This document shows, one piece after another, positions 20,674 to 34,039 of a stretch of 64,000 nucleotides of DNA. The notes beneath the pieces are model-generated. The model saw nothing but the letters and a program-made list of their open reading frames with translations. It was not told the origin of the DNA and did not search any database. The stretch is from assembly GCF_002379585.1 (NCBI RefSeq), contig NZ_DFUE01000058.1:1-64000 (forward strand). The letters are read 5' to 3'. Position 1 is the first letter of the stretch, and each line of letters begins with the position of its first letter. This DNA is from Pseudomonas sp. UBA4194. Lineage in GTDB: Bacteria > Pseudomonadota > Gammaproteobacteria > Pseudomonadales > Pseudomonadaceae. The position numbers and the translations under genes are program-made.

Positions 20674-21561
20674 ATGTTCGACTGGAACGACCTGCGTTTC
20701 TTTCTGGAGCTTCAGCGCAGCGGGCGATTGCTCACCGCTGCCAAACGCCTGAATACAACCCATAGCACGGTGGCCCGGCACATCGAAAGCATCGAGAAAC
20801 ACCTGGGCACACCGTTGTTCGTTCAGCACGCCCAAGGCTATGAATTGACGCCCGCCGGGCACTCCTTGCTCAAGCACGCCGAGGCCATGGAGAACCTTGC
20901 ATTGCTGGCTCAGGAGGACATTACCCAGTCCTTCAACCCCTTGGGCAAGATCCGTTTGGGCGTCACAGAAGGCATTGGCATCGCCTTCATTACCCCGCGC
21001 ATCGGCCAATTGTTCGACCGCTACCCTGGCCTTGAAGTGGAACTGGTAGCGGTGCCGCGCTTCGTCAGCATTCTCAATCGCGAGGCCGAGATCAGCGTAC
21101 ACCTGGAACGTCCCAGTGCGGACCTGCTCATCACCCGCAAGCTCACCGATTACCGTCTCGCCCTCTATGCCAGCCGCGATTACCTGGCCAGGAGCCCCGC
21201 GCTGGAAACCTGTGACGATCTGGCTCGGCACCAATGGATCGGCTACGTCGACGACCTGCTGTTCAGCCAGGAACTGCTGTTTCTCAACAGCTTCTGCCGG
21301 GCGCCCAGCGTCGCTTTTCGCAGCACCAGTGTGGTCGCCCAGCAGGAAGCGGCGAGGATAGGCCTGGGCATCGCCGTGCTGCCCATCTATATGGCGGGCA
21401 ACGATCCCGGATTGGTCCGGGTGCTGCCCGGCGAAACCATACAGCGCAGTTACTGGATCAGCACGCGTCGTGAGCTGCACAAATCAGTACGGCTCAGAGT
21501 GGTCTGGGATTTCCTCCTCGAACTCTGCGCCAGCGAACAGGCCGTGCTGCTCGCCCCCTGA
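20674..21561 (+). CDS. LysR-family transcriptional regulator
   Basis: The 295-residue protein has an N-terminal winged helix-turn-helix (WNDLRFFLELQRSGRLLTAAKRLNTTHSTVARHIESIEKHLG) followed by a periplasmic-binding-protein-like effector domain. It is divergent from the GMC oxidoreductase gene with a 138-bp shared promoter region, the usual arrangement for a LysR regulator and its target. GGGA lies just before the ATG at 20674. It probably controls the GMC/MHS unit; the inducer is unknown. Confidence 0.92.
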   Translation: MFDWNDLRFFLELQRSGRLLTAAKRLNTTHSTVARHIESIEKHLGTPLFVQHAQGYELTPAGHSLLKHAEAMENLALLAQEDITQSFNPLGKIRLGVTEGIGIAFITPRIGQLFDRYPGLEVELVAVPRFVSILNREAEISVHLERPSADLLITRKLTDYRLALYASRDYLARSPALETCDDLARHQWIGYVDDLLFSQELLFLNSFCRAPSVAFRSTSVVAQQEAARIGLGIAVLPIYMAGNDPGLVRVLPGETIQRSYWISTRRELHKSVRLRVVWDFLLELCASEQAVLLAP

Positions 21562-21580
21562 CCCACAGCTACGATGACGT

Positions 21581-22921
21581 TCAGATCGCTACCGCGCGAT
21601 GTCCCTCGTCACCCACACCTTCGTCGCCATGCAGCGAAATCTTCGACGTCTCCGGCAGCGCCAGACCGCCCGCCAACGCCAATACCGATACCGCCACCAG
21701 ATAGAACGCCGGCGACAGGTTGCTCCCGGTCACCCCGATCAACCAGGTTGCCATCAGTGGGGCGGTACCACCGAAGATCGTATAGGCCAGGTTGTAGGTG
21801 ATCGCCGAAGCGGTATACCGCGTGCGCGTTGGGAACGTCTCGGATAACAGCGCCGCCGTGACCACGCCACTGAGCACGGCACCGATCGCCAGCAGCATGA
21901 CGCCAACTACCGATGCGGCGAACGATCCGGAACTGGCCATCAGGAACGATGGATACACCACTACGATCAACAGCACGCCCGTGGTCAGCACCGTCATGCG
22001 CCGCCCGACCTTGTCGGAGAACGCACCCGCCACCGGGCACATCAGCGCCGCAAACACCAAGGCAATAACCGAAATCAACAAGGCTGTGGCGCGACTCAAA
22101 CCGCCCGCCACCTGAAGGTACGTCGCGAAGTAGGTGGTGAACATATAGAACGACAGCGCGGTCAGGGAGACGAACGCACCCAGGCACAGAATTGCCCGGC
22201 CATGGCTGCGCAGGGTTTCCTTGAGCGGGGAGTGGGCTACATCGTGCTCCTGGGTGACCGCCTGGAATGCCGGCGTTTCGTCCAGCCGCCAGCGCAGGTA
22301 CAAGCCGACCAGCCCCAGGGGCGCGGCAATCAGGAAAGGCACCCGCCAGCCCCAACTCGCCATGGCTTCAGGCGACAGCGAGGCGTCAAGCGCGTAGGCC
22401 ATGACGGCAGCACAGGCGAAGGCGCTGAACGTAGACACCGGAACGAAGCTGCCATACGAGGCGCGCTGGGTGCGTGGCGCATGCTCCATCAGGTAGGCAC
22501 AGGCACCGGCATACTCGCCCCCGGCAGAGAAGCCTTGAGCACAGCGAATGATGGTCAGCATGATCGGCGCTGCGATACCGATGGCTGCATAGGTGGGCAG
22601 CAGACCGATCAATGTGGTTGCACCAGCCATGAGCAAAATTGTCATCGCCAGCACCCGCTTGCGCCCTATGCGATCACCCAACATGCCGAACACGATGCCA
22701 CCCAAGGGTCGGAAAGCGAACGCCACGGCAAATACCGCAAAGGTTTTCAGCAAGCCGGTGGTGGCGTCGCCACTGGGGAAAAACTGCTGGGCAATGGCGG
22801 TGGCCAGGAAGCCATACACCGCAAAGTCGAACCATTCCACGAAGTTACCAATGGCCGCCGCGCAGATCACTTTCTTCAACGTCGCGGGGGAGACCCGCTG
22901 TTCCACTGTCCCGTTTGTCAT
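21581..22921 (-). CDS. MHS-family major facilitator transporter (ProP/citrate-like)
   Basis: The 446-residue inner-membrane transporter has 12 expected segments and MHS features: NFVEWFDFAVYGFLA near residue 28, GMLGDRIGRKRVLAMTI, SAGGEYAGACAYLMEHAPRTQRA and SWGWRVPFLIAAPLG. It lacks both the large insert of its neighbour and the C-terminal coiled coil of osmosensory ProP, so it is likely a metabolite (carboxylate or betaine-like) symporter. It is convergent with the LysR gene (19 bp apart). Substrate is not determinable. Confidence 0.9.
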   Translation of the reverse strand: MTNGTVEQRVSPATLKKVICAAAIGNFVEWFDFAVYGFLATAIAQQFFPSGDATTGLLKTFAVFAVAFAFRPLGGIVFGMLGDRIGRKRVLAMTILLMAGATTLIGLLPTYAAIGIAAPIMLTIIRCAQGFSAGGEYAGACAYLMEHAPRTQRASYGSFVPVSTFSAFACAAVMAYALDASLSPEAMASWGWRVPFLIAAPLGLVGLYLRWRLDETPAFQAVTQEHDVAHSPLKETLRSHGRAILCLGAFVSLTALSFYMFTTYFATYLQVAGGLSRATALLISVIALVFAALMCPVAGAFSDKVGRRMTVLTTGVLLIVVVYPSFLMASSGSFAASVVGVMLLAIGAVLSGVVTAALLSETFPTRTRYTASAITYNLAYTIFGGTAPLMATWLIGVTGSNLSPAFYLVAVSVLALAGGLALPETSKISLHGDEGVGDEGHRAVAI

Positions 22922-23075
22922 GCTGACCTCACTGCACCGTTATCGATGATCGATTATCAGGCGGGTAGCAATACGCGAAGGCCGGAAAGCGGCATTCACA
23001 TATTCCTGACCGCACCCAGGGTTGCGGTAGGAGGTCGCAGGAAGTGTGCCAGTGGGCTCTGGCGCCATGGCAGGC

Positions 23076-23108
23076 AAAAAAAAGCCCCGGGCATGGGTGC
23101 CCAGGGCT
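23076..23108 (-). terminator. Rho-independent terminator of the dnaA-dnaN-recF-gyrB transcript
   Basis: Read on the minus strand, 25 bp past the gyrB stop, AGCCCTGGGCACCCATGCCCGGGGCT forms a GC-rich hairpin followed by eight T residues (23083 down to 23076). The remaining intergenic sequence 22922-23075 holds the promoter region of the MHS gene and no other feature I recognise. Confidence 0.9.
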
Positions 23109-23132
23109 CGTTGCAGCTATCGCTTTCGAACG

Positions 23133-26658
<3,526 letters not shown>

Positions 26659-26670
26659 TGAGGTCTGCTG

Positions 26671-27774
26671 TTAGAGGCGCATCGGCATAACGACGTAGGC
26701 GGAGTCATCGTTGTCCGATTCCTGCACCAGGGCGCTGCTGTTCGAGTCGGACAGAATGAGGCGAACCTGTTCGGTCGTCATGACGCCCAATACGTCGAGC
26801 AGGTAGCTGACGTTGAAGCCGATCTCCAAGGAGCCGCCATCGTAGTCAACACCGACTTCCTCTTCAGCTTCCTCCTGCTCCGGGTTGTTGGCCTGGATCT
26901 TCAACTGGCCAGCGGCCAACTGCAGGCGAATGCCACGGTACTTCTCGTTGGACAGAATCGCGGTGCGGCTGAATGCTTCACGCAGGGCCTGGCGGTCGCC
27001 CAGCACGGTCTTGTCACCACCCTTGGGCAACACGCGCTCGTAGTCCGGGAACTTGCCGTCGACCAACTTGGACGTGAAGGTGAATTCGCCGGTGGTGGCG
27101 CGGATGTGATGCTGGCCCAGAACGATGCTGACGTTGCCGTCCGGCTCGGTCAGAAGACGCGCCAGTTCCAAGATACCCTTGCGCGGGACGATCACCTGGT
27201 GTCGGTCGGTCTGGCCGATATCCGCTTGCATCGAGCACATGGCCAGGCGATGACCGTCGGTGGCTACGGCTCTGATGACTCCTGCCGAAACTTCCAGCAG
27301 CATGCCGTTAAGGTAGTAACGGACATCCTGCTGGGCCATGGCAAAGCTGGTCCGCTCGATCAACCGGCGCAACTTGCTCTGGGAAAGGCTGCAGGTCAGA
27401 GAACCTGGGCCTTCCTCGACAGTGGGGAAGTCGTTGGCAGGCAGGGTCGAAAGCGTGAAGCGGCTGCGTCCGGCCTTGACCACCAACTTCTGCTCATCGA
27501 CCTTGATGTCGATAAGGGCATCGTTGGGCAGGCTCTTGCAGATGTCCATCAGCTTGCGCGCCGGTACGGTGATTTCGCCTTGCTCGGCGGGCTCTTCAAG
27601 CTGCACTCGGCCCACCAGTTCCACTTCCAGGTCGGTACCGGTAAGGGACAGCTGCTGCCCCTCGACCACCAGCAGGACGTTGGAGAGCACTGGCAAGGTC
27701 TGGCGGCGCTCGACGACGCCGGCGACCAGCTGCAGAGGTTTCAACAGGGCTTCGCGTTGAATGGTGAAGTGCAT
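26671..27774 (-). CDS. dnaN: DNA polymerase III beta sliding clamp
   Basis: The 367-residue clamp dimerises around DNA and tethers polymerase III. It has the three-fold repeated clamp architecture with MHFTIQREALLKPLQLVAGVVERRQTLPVLSNVLL at the N-terminus and the C-terminal SSALVQESDNDDSAYVVMPMRL. It lies 38 bp downstream of dnaA on the same strand. Confidence 0.99.
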   Translation of the reverse strand: MHFTIQREALLKPLQLVAGVVERRQTLPVLSNVLLVVEGQQLSLTGTDLEVELVGRVQLEEPAEQGEITVPARKLMDICKSLPNDALIDIKVDEQKLVVKAGRSRFTLSTLPANDFPTVEEGPGSLTCSLSQSKLRRLIERTSFAMAQQDVRYYLNGMLLEVSAGVIRAVATDGHRLAMCSMQADIGQTDRHQVIVPRKGILELARLLTEPDGNVSIVLGQHHIRATTGEFTFTSKLVDGKFPDYERVLPKGGDKTVLGDRQALREAFSRTAILSNEKYRGIRLQLAAGQLKIQANNPEQEEAEEEVGVDYDGGSLEIGFNVSYLLDVLGVMTTEQVRLILSDSNSSALVQESDNDDSAYVVMPMRL

Positions 27775-27812
27775 GGTCTAGTCCCTTGCCTTAAAAGCTG
27801 CGCCGAAAGTCA

Positions 27813-29336
27813 TCACGTTGTCAGCGTGCGCAGCAGGTTCTTGTAGTCCTCGCGGATATCCGCGTCGGATTCCTTGAGCTCATTGATCTTGCGGCAGGCG
27901 TGCAACACGGTGGTGTGGTCACGACCGCCAAATACATCACCGATTTCCGGCAAGCTGTGGTTGGTCAATTCCTTGGACAGCGCCATCGCCACCTGCCGCG
28001 GCCGTGCCACCGAACGCGAGCGGCGCTTTGACAGCAGATCGGAAATCTTGATCTTGTAGTACTCGGCCACCGTGCGCTGAATGTTATCCACACTTACCAG
28101 CTTGTCCTGCAGCGCCAGCAGATCCTTCAAGGATTCGCGAATCAACTCGATGGTGATCTCGCGACCCATGAAGTGCGAGTGGGCGATGACCCGCTTCAAT
28201 GCACCTTCCAGCTCACGCACGTTGGAACGAATGCGCTGAGCGATGAAGAATGCAGCGTCGTGAGGCAGCTCCACCTTGGCCTGATCGGCCTTCTTCATCA
28301 AGATGGCGACCCGGGTTTCCAGCTCTGGCGGTTCCACCGCAACGGTCAGGCCCCAGCCGAAACGCGACTTGAGACGTTCCTCAAGCCCTTCGATTTCCTT
28401 GGGGTAGCGGTCACTGGTGAGAATGACTTGCTGCCCGCCTTCGAGCAAGGCATTGAAGGTGTGGAAAAACTCCTCCTGGGAGCGCTCCTTGCGAGCGAAG
28501 AACTGGATGTCATCGATGAGCAAGGCGTCTACCGAGCGGTAGAAGCGCTTGAATTCGTTGATCGCGTTCAGCTGCAGGGCCTTGACCATGTCTGCCACGA
28601 AACGCTCGGAGTGCAGGTACACCACTTTGGCATTCGGATTCTTCTTGAGCAGGTGGTTACCCACAGCGTGCATCAAGTGAGTCTTACCCAGGCCGACGCC
28701 ACCATAAAGGAACAGCGGGTTGTAGCCGTGCTTGGGGTTGTCGGCCACCTGCCAGGCGGCGGCGCGCGCCAGCTGGTTGGACTTGCCCTCGACGAAGTTC
28801 TCGAAGGTAAACGTACGGTTCAGATAGCTGGTGTGCTTGAGCGCACCCTCGACCTGGACATTGCGCTGCTCGGCGCGCACTGGAGCGGGCTGCGAACTGG
28901 CGCCGGCCATCGAATCGAAACTGTCGCGAGACGGCTCGTTGCTGGCGGTCGCGGCGGCAGTGCTGGGTGGCGGTTCAGCAGCGGCAGCCGGCGCAGCGGT
29001 GGCAGCGACAGGCGCCGGCGCTGCAGAGGCTTGGCTGGCGGCTACAGAGGCCGCGAGCGGCGCATTGGGGGCCGCACGCGGTGCTGAGCTGCGACGGCTG
29101 CCTATTAATAAGGACAGCGCGGGCGCCAGCCCATTGCCATGTTCACCCAGCAGTTCGAGCAGCCGCGTCAGGTATTTCTCGTTGACCCAATCCAACACGA
29201 AACGATTGGGCGCGTAGACGCGCAGTTCGTCGCCTTCGGCTTCGACCTGTAACGGACGGATCCAGGTGTTGAATTGCTGGGCAGGCAGTTCATCGCGCAG
29301 GAGTTCCACGCACTGCTGCCAAAGTTCCACTGACAC
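27813..29336 (-). CDS. dnaA: Chromosomal replication initiator protein DnaA
   Basis: The 507-residue AAA+ initiator opens oriC. Domain I is [27 protein letters not shown]. Domain II is a long Ala/Pro/Ser-rich linker (about 85-165). Domain III has Walker [16 protein letters not shown] and Walker [10 protein letters not shown]. Domain IV ends with the DNA-binding signature [15 protein letters not shown]. The GTG start at 29336 has AGGGGA upstream; the frame is open further but enters oriC sequence. An exact DnaA 9-mer at 28084-28092 lies inside its own gene. Confidence 0.99.
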   Translation of the reverse strand: MSVELWQQCVELLRDELPAQQFNTWIRPLQVEAEGDELRVYAPNRFVLDWVNEKYLTRLLELLGEHGNGLAPALSLLIGSRRSSAPRAAPNAPLAASVAASQASAAPAPVAATAAPAAAAEPPPSTAAATASNEPSRDSFDSMAGASSQPAPVRAEQRNVQVEGALKHTSYLNRTFTFENFVEGKSNQLARAAAWQVADNPKHGYNPLFLYGGVGLGKTHLMHAVGNHLLKKNPNAKVVYLHSERFVADMVKALQLNAINEFKRFYRSVDALLIDDIQFFARKERSQEEFFHTFNALLEGGQQVILTSDRYPKEIEGLEERLKSRFGWGLTVAVEPPELETRVAILMKKADQAKVELPHDAAFFIAQRIRSNVRELEGALKRVIAHSHFMGREITIELIRESLKDLLALQDKLVSVDNIQRTVAEYYKIKISDLLSKRRSRSVARPRQVAMALSKELTNHSLPEIGDVFGGRDHTTVLHACRKINELKESDADIREDYKNLLRTLTT

Positions 29337-29966
29337 AGGTATCCCCTGAATTGAAAGCCGGTGAGGCAAAAACAGCCGCCATTGTACCGACGCGCCGCAC
29401 ACTTATCCACATGAAGGTCGCCCCAGGCCAGGAGATTTGCGTCATGCACGGGTAGAAAACGATCTGTCCACCGCTGGCTAAGCACTGTGGATAACCCGCC
29501 TTGAGATCTATGCACAAGTGGGGGTCGAGGTCTGTGCATAACTCTGCTGTGGATATCTACTCATTTCATGCACAGCCTGTACAGAGCAATGACACAGGCG
29601 CAGCACCGGATCTGGACAGACTTACCGATCGCTGCAAGGCGCGGCGGCTCTGGGCTGAAAGGGGTTATCCACAGAAAGGTGCCTAGCTAATATCTATAAG
29701 TTCTACAGAAAAGCTTTAAATAAGTCCCTTCTCTATTTTTATATTTGAGCGATGCCAGTGCAACCGTCTGCCTGGCCACTGCTCTCTCTCCATCCACCAC
29801 TCAGGCGATACAGAGCAGCTCATTGCCAACCCCCTTCACCCACTCCATAAGATGAAAAAAGTAATAGCTGGTTGGAAATTGACCTTCTGCTGCGCTTTCA
29901 CTAGAATCGCCGGTCTCTTAAAACGGGGTCCATTCCGGCCCGTTGTGGACGAACCAGGTAACAACC
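29337..29966. other. oriC: Chromosomal replication origin oriC
   Basis: The 630-bp dnaA-rpmH intergenic region holds exact DnaA boxes TTATCCACA at 29403-29411 and 29665-29673 (plus) and 29486-29494 (minus). Near-matches are TGTGCATAA at 29533-29541, TGTGGATAT at 29548-29556 and CTATGCACA at 29508-29516. An AT-rich stretch at about 29688-29747 (TCTATTTTTATATTTGAG) directly after the 29665 box fits a DNA-unwinding element. This is the established location of oriC in pseudomonads. Confidence 0.93.
29879..29907 (+). promoter_or_regulatory. Sigma70-type promoter of rpmH-rnpA
   Basis: TTGACC (29879-29884) and TAGAAT (29902-29907) are separated by 17 bp, an almost ideal housekeeping promoter 59 bp upstream of the rpmH start. 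It faces away from oriC. Confidence 0.75.
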
Positions 29967-30101
29967 ATGAAACGTACTTTCCAACCCAGCACCATCAAGC
30001 GCGCTCGCACCCACGGTTTCCGTGCACGCATGGCTACCAAGAACGGCCGTACCGTCCTGTCGCGTCGTCGCGCCAAGGGCCGCAAGCGTCTGGCAGTTTG
30101 A
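29967..30101 (+). CDS. rpmH: 50S ribosomal protein L34
   Basis: This short gene encodes 44 residues, [20 protein letters not shown] followed by an Arg/Lys-rich tail ending KRLAV, the full conserved L34 sequence. It begins with ATG at 29967 after GGTAACAACC and is followed 16 bp later by rnpA, the universal rpmH-rnpA pair. Confidence 0.98.
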   Translation: MKRTFQPSTIKRARTHGFRARMATKNGRTVLSRRRAKGRKRLAV

Positions 30102-30117
30102 TCCTTCGGCACTGGTG

Positions 30118-30519
30118 GTGAGTCAGGACTACGGTCGGGAAAAGCGTCTGCTGACAGCCCGGCATTTCAAAGCAGTCTTTGACTCTCCATCCGGCAAGGT
30201 GCCTGGCAAGAACCTGCTGCTCCTTGCGCGTGAGAACGGCCTTGAACATCCCCGTTTGGGGCTGGTCATCGGTAAAAAAAGCGTAAAGCTCGCCGTTCAG
30301 CGCAATCGCTTGAAACGCTTGATGCGTGATTCGTTTCGTCTGCACCAGGACATCCTGGCGGGATGGGACATCGTCATCGTCGCGCGAAAAGGTTTGGGCG
30401 ATGTAGAAAACCCTGAATTGCATCAGCATTTTGGCAAGCTCTGGAAGCGCCTTGCACGTAACCGGCCCGCTCCAGTAGTGAATACCGAACCTGCAGGAGT
30501 CGACAGTCAAGATGCGTAA
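30118..30519 (+). CDS. rnpA: Ribonuclease P protein component
   Basis: Basic protein cofactor of RNase P for tRNA 5' maturation. The 133-residue protein has the [18 protein letters not shown] start and the RNR motif [16 protein letters not shown]. The start is taken as GTG at 30118; the open frame extends back across rpmH in another reading frame, but only the GTG gives the normal RnpA N-terminus. It overlaps yidD by 8 bp. Confidence 0.96.
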   Translation: MSQDYGREKRLLTARHFKAVFDSPSGKVPGKNLLLLARENGLEHPRLGLVIGKKSVKLAVQRNRLKRLMRDSFRLHQDILAGWDIVIVARKGLGDVENPELHQHFGKLWKRLARNRPAPVVNTEPAGVDSQDA

Positions 30520-30757
30520 ACTGGCAATCGTTCCGATCCAGTTCTACCGCTACGCCATCAGTCCCCTCATGGCGAATCATTGTCGTTTCCACCCCAGTTG
30601 CTCCTGTTATGCGCTTGAAGCCATCGAAAATCATGGCCTTTTGCGTGGAGGCTGGCTGACCGTTCGTCGCCTCGGTCGCTGTCATCCATGGAACGCCGGC
30701 GGTTACGACCCGGTTCCAGATGCCCCATCACCCCGTACTTCTTCGATAGCCGAGTAA
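30512..30757 (+). CDS. yidD: Membrane protein insertion efficiency factor YidD
   Basis: The 81-residue amphipathic membrane-associated protein assists YidC/Sec insertion. It has the family cysteine-rich motif ([34 protein letters not shown]) and [18 protein letters not shown]. It overlaps the rnpA end and is followed 2 bp later by yidC, the canonical rnpA-yidD-yidC arrangement. Confidence 0.97.
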   Translation: MRKLAIVPIQFYRYAISPLMANHCRFHPSCSCYALEAIENHGLLRGGWLTVRRLGRCHPWNAGGYDPVPDAPSPRTSSIAE

Positions 30758-30759
30758 TC

Positions 30760-32442
30760 ATGGATATTAAACGCACGATCCTGATCGTCGCCCTGGCAGT
30801 CGTGGCCTATGTCATGGTCCTGAAATGGAACCAGGACTATGGTCAAGCCGCTTTGCCGACTCAGAATGTGGCTACCCAGAACCCTTCGCCGGCATTGCCG
30901 GAAACGGTCCCGGGCACCAACACTCAAGCCAGTGCCGATGTACCCAGCGCCAATCCTGATGCAAATCTGCCTGTGCCGACCCCTGTCGTGGTCAGCAAGG
31001 ATCTGATCTGGGTCAAGACCGACGTGCTCAATTTCGCTATCGACCCTACCGGGGGCGATATCGTCCAGCTGAATCTGCCTGAATATCCGCGTCGTCAGGA
31101 CATGCCGAACATTCCGTTCCAGCTGTTCGACAACGGTGGCGAGCTGACCTACCTCGCGCAAAGCGGCCTGACTGGCGCCAACGGCCCCGATGCACGAGCG
31201 TCGGGTCGCCCCGTGTACGCTGCTGCGCAGAAAAGTTATCAACTGGCGGAAGGTCAGAACCAACTGGTTGTCGACCTGACCTACACCGATAACGGTGTGA
31301 ACTACACCAAGCGCTTCACCGTTGACCGTGGCGAGTATGACCTCAAGGTCAGCTACCTTGTGGATAACCAGAGCGCGCAAGCGTGGAACGGCAACATGTT
31401 CGCGCAGCTCAAGCGCGACAACAGCTCCGATCCATCGTCGACAACTGCTACCGGCACCGCGACCTACCTGGGCGCCGCCCTGTGGACAAGTGGCGAGCCG
31501 TACAAGAAAGTGTCGATGAAAGACATGGACAAGGGCGGTTTGAAGGAGAGCGTTCAAGGCGGTTGGGTTGCCTGGTTGCAGCACTACTTCGTGACGGCGT
31601 GGATTCCAGCCCCGGGTGACAGCAACAATGTCATGACCCGCAAGGACAACCAGGGCAACTACATCATTGGCTACACCGGGCCGACCCTCACCGCGGCGCC
31701 AGGTGCCAAGGTGGAAACCACTGCGACGTTGTATGCCGGCCCCAAGGTTCAGGACAAACTCAAGGAGTTGTCCCCAGGCCTGGAACTGACCGTCGACTAC
31801 GGCATCCTGTGGTTCATTGCCCAGCCGATCTTCTGGTTGCTCAAGCATATTCACGCGATCCTGGGTAACTGGGGCTTCTCGATCATCTGCCTGACTATCC
31901 TGATCAAGCTGCTGTTCTTCCCGCTGTCGGCCGCCAGCTACAAGTCGATGGCCCGTATGCGTGCGGTGGCGCCGAAATTGGCGGCCCTGAAAGAACAGCA
32001 TGGCGATGACCGGCAGAAAATGTCCCAGGCCATGATGGAGCTGTACAAGAAAGAGAAGATCAACCCACTGGGTGGCTGCCTGCCGATCCTGGTGCAGATG
32101 CCGGTCTTCCTGTCCCTGTACTGGGTACTGCTCGAAAGCGTCGAGATGCGCCAGGCGCCTTGGCTGCTGTGGATTACCGACCTGTCGATCAAGGATCCGT
32201 TCTTCATCCTGCCGATCATCATGGGCGCGACCATGTTCATCCAGCAGCGGCTGAACCCGACACCTCCGGATCCGATGCAGGCGAAGGTCATGAAAATGAT
32301 GCCGATCATCTTCACCTTCTTCTTCCTGTGGTTCCCGGCAGGTCTGGTGCTGTACTGGGTGACCAACAACACCTTGTCGATCGCCCAGCAGTGGTACATC
32401 ACGCGCGGCATCGAAAAAGCGGCGGCGAAGTCTGCTGCGTAA
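30760..32442 (+). CDS. yidC: Membrane protein insertase YidC
   Basis: The 560-residue insertase has an N-terminal transmembrane anchor (RTILIVALAVVAYVMVL), a large periplasmic beta-sandwich domain (about 60-335), then the conserved five-helix core (LLKHIHAILGNWGFSIICLTILIKLLFFPL; GGCLPILVQMPVFLSLYWVLLESVEMRQAPW; WFPAGLVLYWVTNN). The ATG at 30760 starts MDIKRTILI. A terminator follows 25 bp after the stop. Confidence 0.99.
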   Translation: MDIKRTILIVALAVVAYVMVLKWNQDYGQAALPTQNVATQNPSPALPETVPGTNTQASADVPSANPDANLPVPTPVVVSKDLIWVKTDVLNFAIDPTGGDIVQLNLPEYPRRQDMPNIPFQLFDNGGELTYLAQSGLTGANGPDARASGRPVYAAAQKSYQLAEGQNQLVVDLTYTDNGVNYTKRFTVDRGEYDLKVSYLVDNQSAQAWNGNMFAQLKRDNSSDPSSTTATGTATYLGAALWTSGEPYKKVSMKDMDKGGLKESVQGGWVAWLQHYFVTAWIPAPGDSNNVMTRKDNQGNYIIGYTGPTLTAAPGAKVETTATLYAGPKVQDKLKELSPGLELTVDYGILWFIAQPIFWLLKHIHAILGNWGFSIICLTILIKLLFFPLSAASYKSMARMRAVAPKLAALKEQHGDDRQKMSQAMMELYKKEKINPLGGCLPILVQMPVFLSLYWVLLESVEMRQAPWLLWITDLSIKDPFFILPIIMGATMFIQQRLNPTPPDPMQAKVMKMMPIIFTFFFLWFPAGLVLYWVTNNTLSIAQQWYITRGIEKAAAKSAA

Positions 32443-32467
32443 CGGGTTGATCCTCTGACCTGTGGAT

Positions 32468-32492
32468 AAAACGCCCCCTCGTGGGGCGTTTT
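32468..32492 (+). terminator. Rho-independent terminator after yidC
   Basis: AAAACGCCCCCTCGTGGGGCGTTTT is a 10-bp-stem hairpin with a T tract, 25 bp past the yidC stop. An exact DnaA 9-mer (32461-32469) abuts it. Confidence 0.88.
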
Positions 32493-32509
32493 GCTATCTG
32501 CTTTCAGCA

Positions 32510-32551
32510 CCTCACCCTCCGGGAGAGGGCTAGGGTCAAGGTATCCCTCGG
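32510..32551. repeat. Degenerate REP-like fragment
   Basis: CCTCACCCTCCGGGAGAGGGCTAGGGT resembles the arm of the 2965-3283 element with small changes; no second arm is present. It lies between the yidC terminator and mnmE. Confidence 0.5.
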
Positions 32552-32612
32552 CGCTAAGCTCCTCCAAACCAGATCGACGCCTACCTGAATCCATAGAGTC
32601 GGAACCCACACC

Positions 32613-33983
32613 ATGAACGTGCCTCGCGAAACCATAGCCGCCATCGCCACTGCCCAGGGCCGCGGCGGCGTCGGTATTGTGCGTATATCCGGCCCCCTGG
32701 CCAGCGCCGCCGCTCAGGCGATCATCGGTCGCTTGCCAGCGCCGCGCTATGCCCATTACGGCCCAATGCTCGGTGGCGAAGCCGAGGTCATCGACGAAGG
32801 CCTGGCCCTCTGGTTCCCAGGTCCGAATTCGTTTACCGGCGAGGACGTGCTTGAGTTGCAGGGACACGGCGGGCCAGTGGTGATGGACATGCTGCTCAAA
32901 CGCTGCCTGGAACTGGGTTGCCGTCTGGCCCGCCCGGGGGAATTCAGCGAAAGGGCGTTTCTCAACGACAAGCTCGACCTGGCTCAGGCAGAGGCCATCG
33001 CAGACTTGATCGAAGCCAGTTCTGCGCAAGCAGCCCGAAATGCCGTGCGCTCGTTGCAAGGGGCGTTTTCGCGTCGTGTGGATAACTTGACCGAGCAATT
33101 GATCAGTCTGCGCATCTACGTTGAAGCAGCCATCGACTTTCCTGAAGAGGAAATCGACTTTCTGGCTGACGGGCATGTGCTGGGCATGCTCGACAAGGTT
33201 CGTGCGCAGTTGTCCACAGTACTGCATGAGGCCGGGCAGGGCGCTCTGCTGCGCGATGGCATGACGGTAGTGATCGCCGGTCGCCCCAACGCCGGCAAAT
33301 CCAGCCTGCTGAACCTGTTGGCGGGTCGTGAAGCCGCGATCGTTACCGATATCGCCGGTACGACCCGGGATATCCTGCGCGAACATATCCACATCGACGG
33401 CATGCCGCTGCACGTCGTCGATACGGCCGGCCTGCGCGACACCGAGGATCAGGTGGAAAAGATCGGCGTCGAACGGGCCCTCAAGGCCATTGCCGGCGCG
33501 GATCGCGTGCTGCTGGTGGTCGACGCCACTGCGCCAGAGGCGGCCGACCCGTTCGCCCTGTGGCCCGAGTTCCTCGAGCACCGTCCCGATCCAGGCAAGG
33601 TGACCCTGGTGCGCAACAAGGCAGACCTCAGTGGGGAGCCCGTGGGCGTGCAACACAGCGATGACGGCCACGTGACCATCAGTCTTACCGCCAAGGGCGC
33701 GGGAGAGGGCCTGGAGCTGCTGCGCGAGCACCTCAAGGCCTGCATGGGTTATGAACAGACCGCTGAAAGCAGCTTCAGTGCTCGTCGCCGGCATCTGGAA
33801 GCCCTGCGCCATGCGTGTGGATATCTTGACCATGGCCGCGATCAGCTGACGCTGGCGGGCGCCGGAGAGTTGCTGGCGGAGGACTTGCGACTGGCCCAGC
33901 AATCCTTGGGCGAGATCACCGGCGCATTCAGCTCGGACGATCTTCTGGGGCGGATCTTCTCCAGCTTCTGCATAGGCAAGTAG
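32613..33983 (+). CDS. mnmE: tRNA uridine-5-carboxymethylaminomethyl modification GTPase
   Basis: With MnmG it installs cmnm5 at U34 of several tRNAs. The 456-residue protein has an N-terminal folate-binding domain ([22 protein letters not shown]), an inserted G domain (G1 [10 protein letters not shown]2 TTRD, G3 [14 protein letters not shown]4 NKAD) and the C-terminal FCIGK with the catalytic cysteine. It is transcribed alone here, with its own terminator downstream. Confidence 0.99.
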   Translation: MNVPRETIAAIATAQGRGGVGIVRISGPLASAAAQAIIGRLPAPRYAHYGPMLGGEAEVIDEGLALWFPGPNSFTGEDVLELQGHGGPVVMDMLLKRCLELGCRLARPGEFSERAFLNDKLDLAQAEAIADLIEASSAQAARNAVRSLQGAFSRRVDNLTEQLISLRIYVEAAIDFPEEEIDFLADGHVLGMLDKVRAQLSTVLHEAGQGALLRDGMTVVIAGRPNAGKSSLLNLLAGREAAIVTDIAGTTRDILREHIHIDGMPLHVVDTAGLRDTEDQVEKIGVERALKAIAGADRVLLVVDATAPEAADPFALWPEFLEHRPDPGKVTLVRNKADLSGEPVGVQHSDDGHVTISLTAKGAGEGLELLREHLKACMGYEQTAESSFSARRRHLEALRHACGYLDHGRDQLTLAGAGELLAEDLRLAQQSLGEITGAFSSDDLLGRIFSSFCIGK

Positions 33984-34014
33984 CCGATACCTGACCCTGT
34001 TCGCCCCTATCGAC

Positions 34015-34039
34015 GCCGCCTGCCCAGGCGGCTTTTTTT
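34015..34039 (+). terminator. Rho-independent terminator after mnmE
   Basis: GCCGCCTGCCCAGGCGGC forms a stable short-loop hairpin followed by seven T residues, 31 bp past the mnmE stop. Confidence 0.92.
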
